Below are positions 5,533 to 5,692 of a stretch of DNA of 5,692 nucleotides, in pieces. Both the position numbers and the translations under genes were made by a program. The stretch spans positions 1 to 5,692 of the forward strand of contig JAFXOO010000390.1 of NCBI GenBank assembly GCA_017528675.1, in the 5' to 3' direction. The notes beneath the pieces were generated by a model, which was not told the DNA's origin, did no database searches, and worked only from the letters and a program-made list of their open reading frames with translations. Origin of the DNA: Oscillospiraceae bacterium. GTDB taxonomy: Bacteria; Bacillota; Clostridia; Oscillospirales; Ruminococcaceae. Positions within the stretch are counted from its first letter, which is position 1; each line of letters starts with the position of its first letter.

Positions 5533-5692
5533 TGCCAAGCCGACCACGGCTGTAGGCTGCCTGTGCCACGAACCGCCTATGAGCCTGGTACTCCGCCGCC
5601 GCTCCGGAGGAGCGGTCGCAGCGGCAGCATGCGTCATAATTCCCAACCGCACCCAAAGCCGGTGCAGGGTGCAACCCTGCCGTCCGGGAGTC

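Larger units (their letters stand above)
5236..5692. other. Gene-free, hairpin- and repeat-rich intergenic region
   Basis: I see no supportable gene in these 457 bp: the open frames have no Shine-Dalgarno, low-complexity arginine/serine/proline translations and no family resemblance. The region holds the tandem hairpins at 5243-5278. Further stem-loops lie at 5323-5347 (CCCCC/GGGGG closing an inner TGCC-TAC-GGCA stem), 5372-5387 (GCCGCC-ATTC-GGCGGC), 5599-5615 (CCGCTCC-GGA-GGAGCGG) and 5664-5680 (GCAGGGT-GCA-ACCCTGC). Short repeats include ACGGTGCA (5297 and 5417), CACCGCCAA (5439 and 5471) and a 14/16 pair at 5491 and 5517. It may be a decayed composite repeat element or a structured RNA. 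Confidence 0.6.

Noticed and set aside
5283..5555. 90-aa + strand open frame after pfkA
   Set aside because: It starts at a non-ATG codon without a Shine-Dalgarno, and its arginine/serine/proline-rich translation runs through hairpins and repeats.
5236..5692. tRNA, rRNA or CRISPR array
   Set aside because: No cloverleaf or T-loop sequence, no rRNA-like sequence and no evenly spaced repeats of CRISPR length were seen.

Overview
The window carries four complete genes, all on the + strand, with structured GC-rich intergenic DNA between and after them. It looks like chromosome of a low-motility-type Firmicute. Strong AGGAGG Shine-Dalgarno sites, a clostridial-type 'mixed' phosphofructokinase and a moderately high GC content suggest a Ruminococcus/Oscillospiraceae-like gut or rumen Clostridium. 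This placement is inferred from protein style only and is not proven.

Layout: 1-210 is a leader without a supportable gene. 211-2499 encodes a two-TM, PAS-PAS-GGDEF-EAL protein whose GGDEF motif is degenerate and whose EAL motifs are intact, so it is most likely a membrane-anchored cyclic-di-GMP phosphodiesterase. At 2500, with no gap, starts a seven-TM hemolysin III/PAQR-family protein (TrhA type), probably translated from the same mRNA. 3351-4010 encodes a soluble DUF4272-type protein of unknown function. 4156-5235 encodes a 6-phosphofructokinase with its own AT-rich putative promoter and a strong ribosome binding site. 5236-5692 has no convincing gene. It is a mosaic of hairpins and short repeats.

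The most unusual part is the DNA around the DUF4272 gene. An element of about 80 bp made of three consecutive hairpins lies at 3197-3278. A second copy lies in inverted orientation at 4028-4107. The loops and linkers are conserved between copies, while the stems differ by compensating changes. Nearest the gene, a 19-nt inverted repeat (18/19 in DNA, fully pairable in RNA with one G-U) sits 18 nt before the start codon and 17 nt after the stop codon. This suggests either a repeat-flanked gene cassette or an mRNA whose two ends can pair. A shorter possible relative of the element runs off the right edge.

Functionally, the first two genes form a plausible c-di-GMP/membrane unit. The DUF4272 gene and pfkA look like independent units separated by the hairpin elements, which may act as transcript-end structures although none has a good T-tract.
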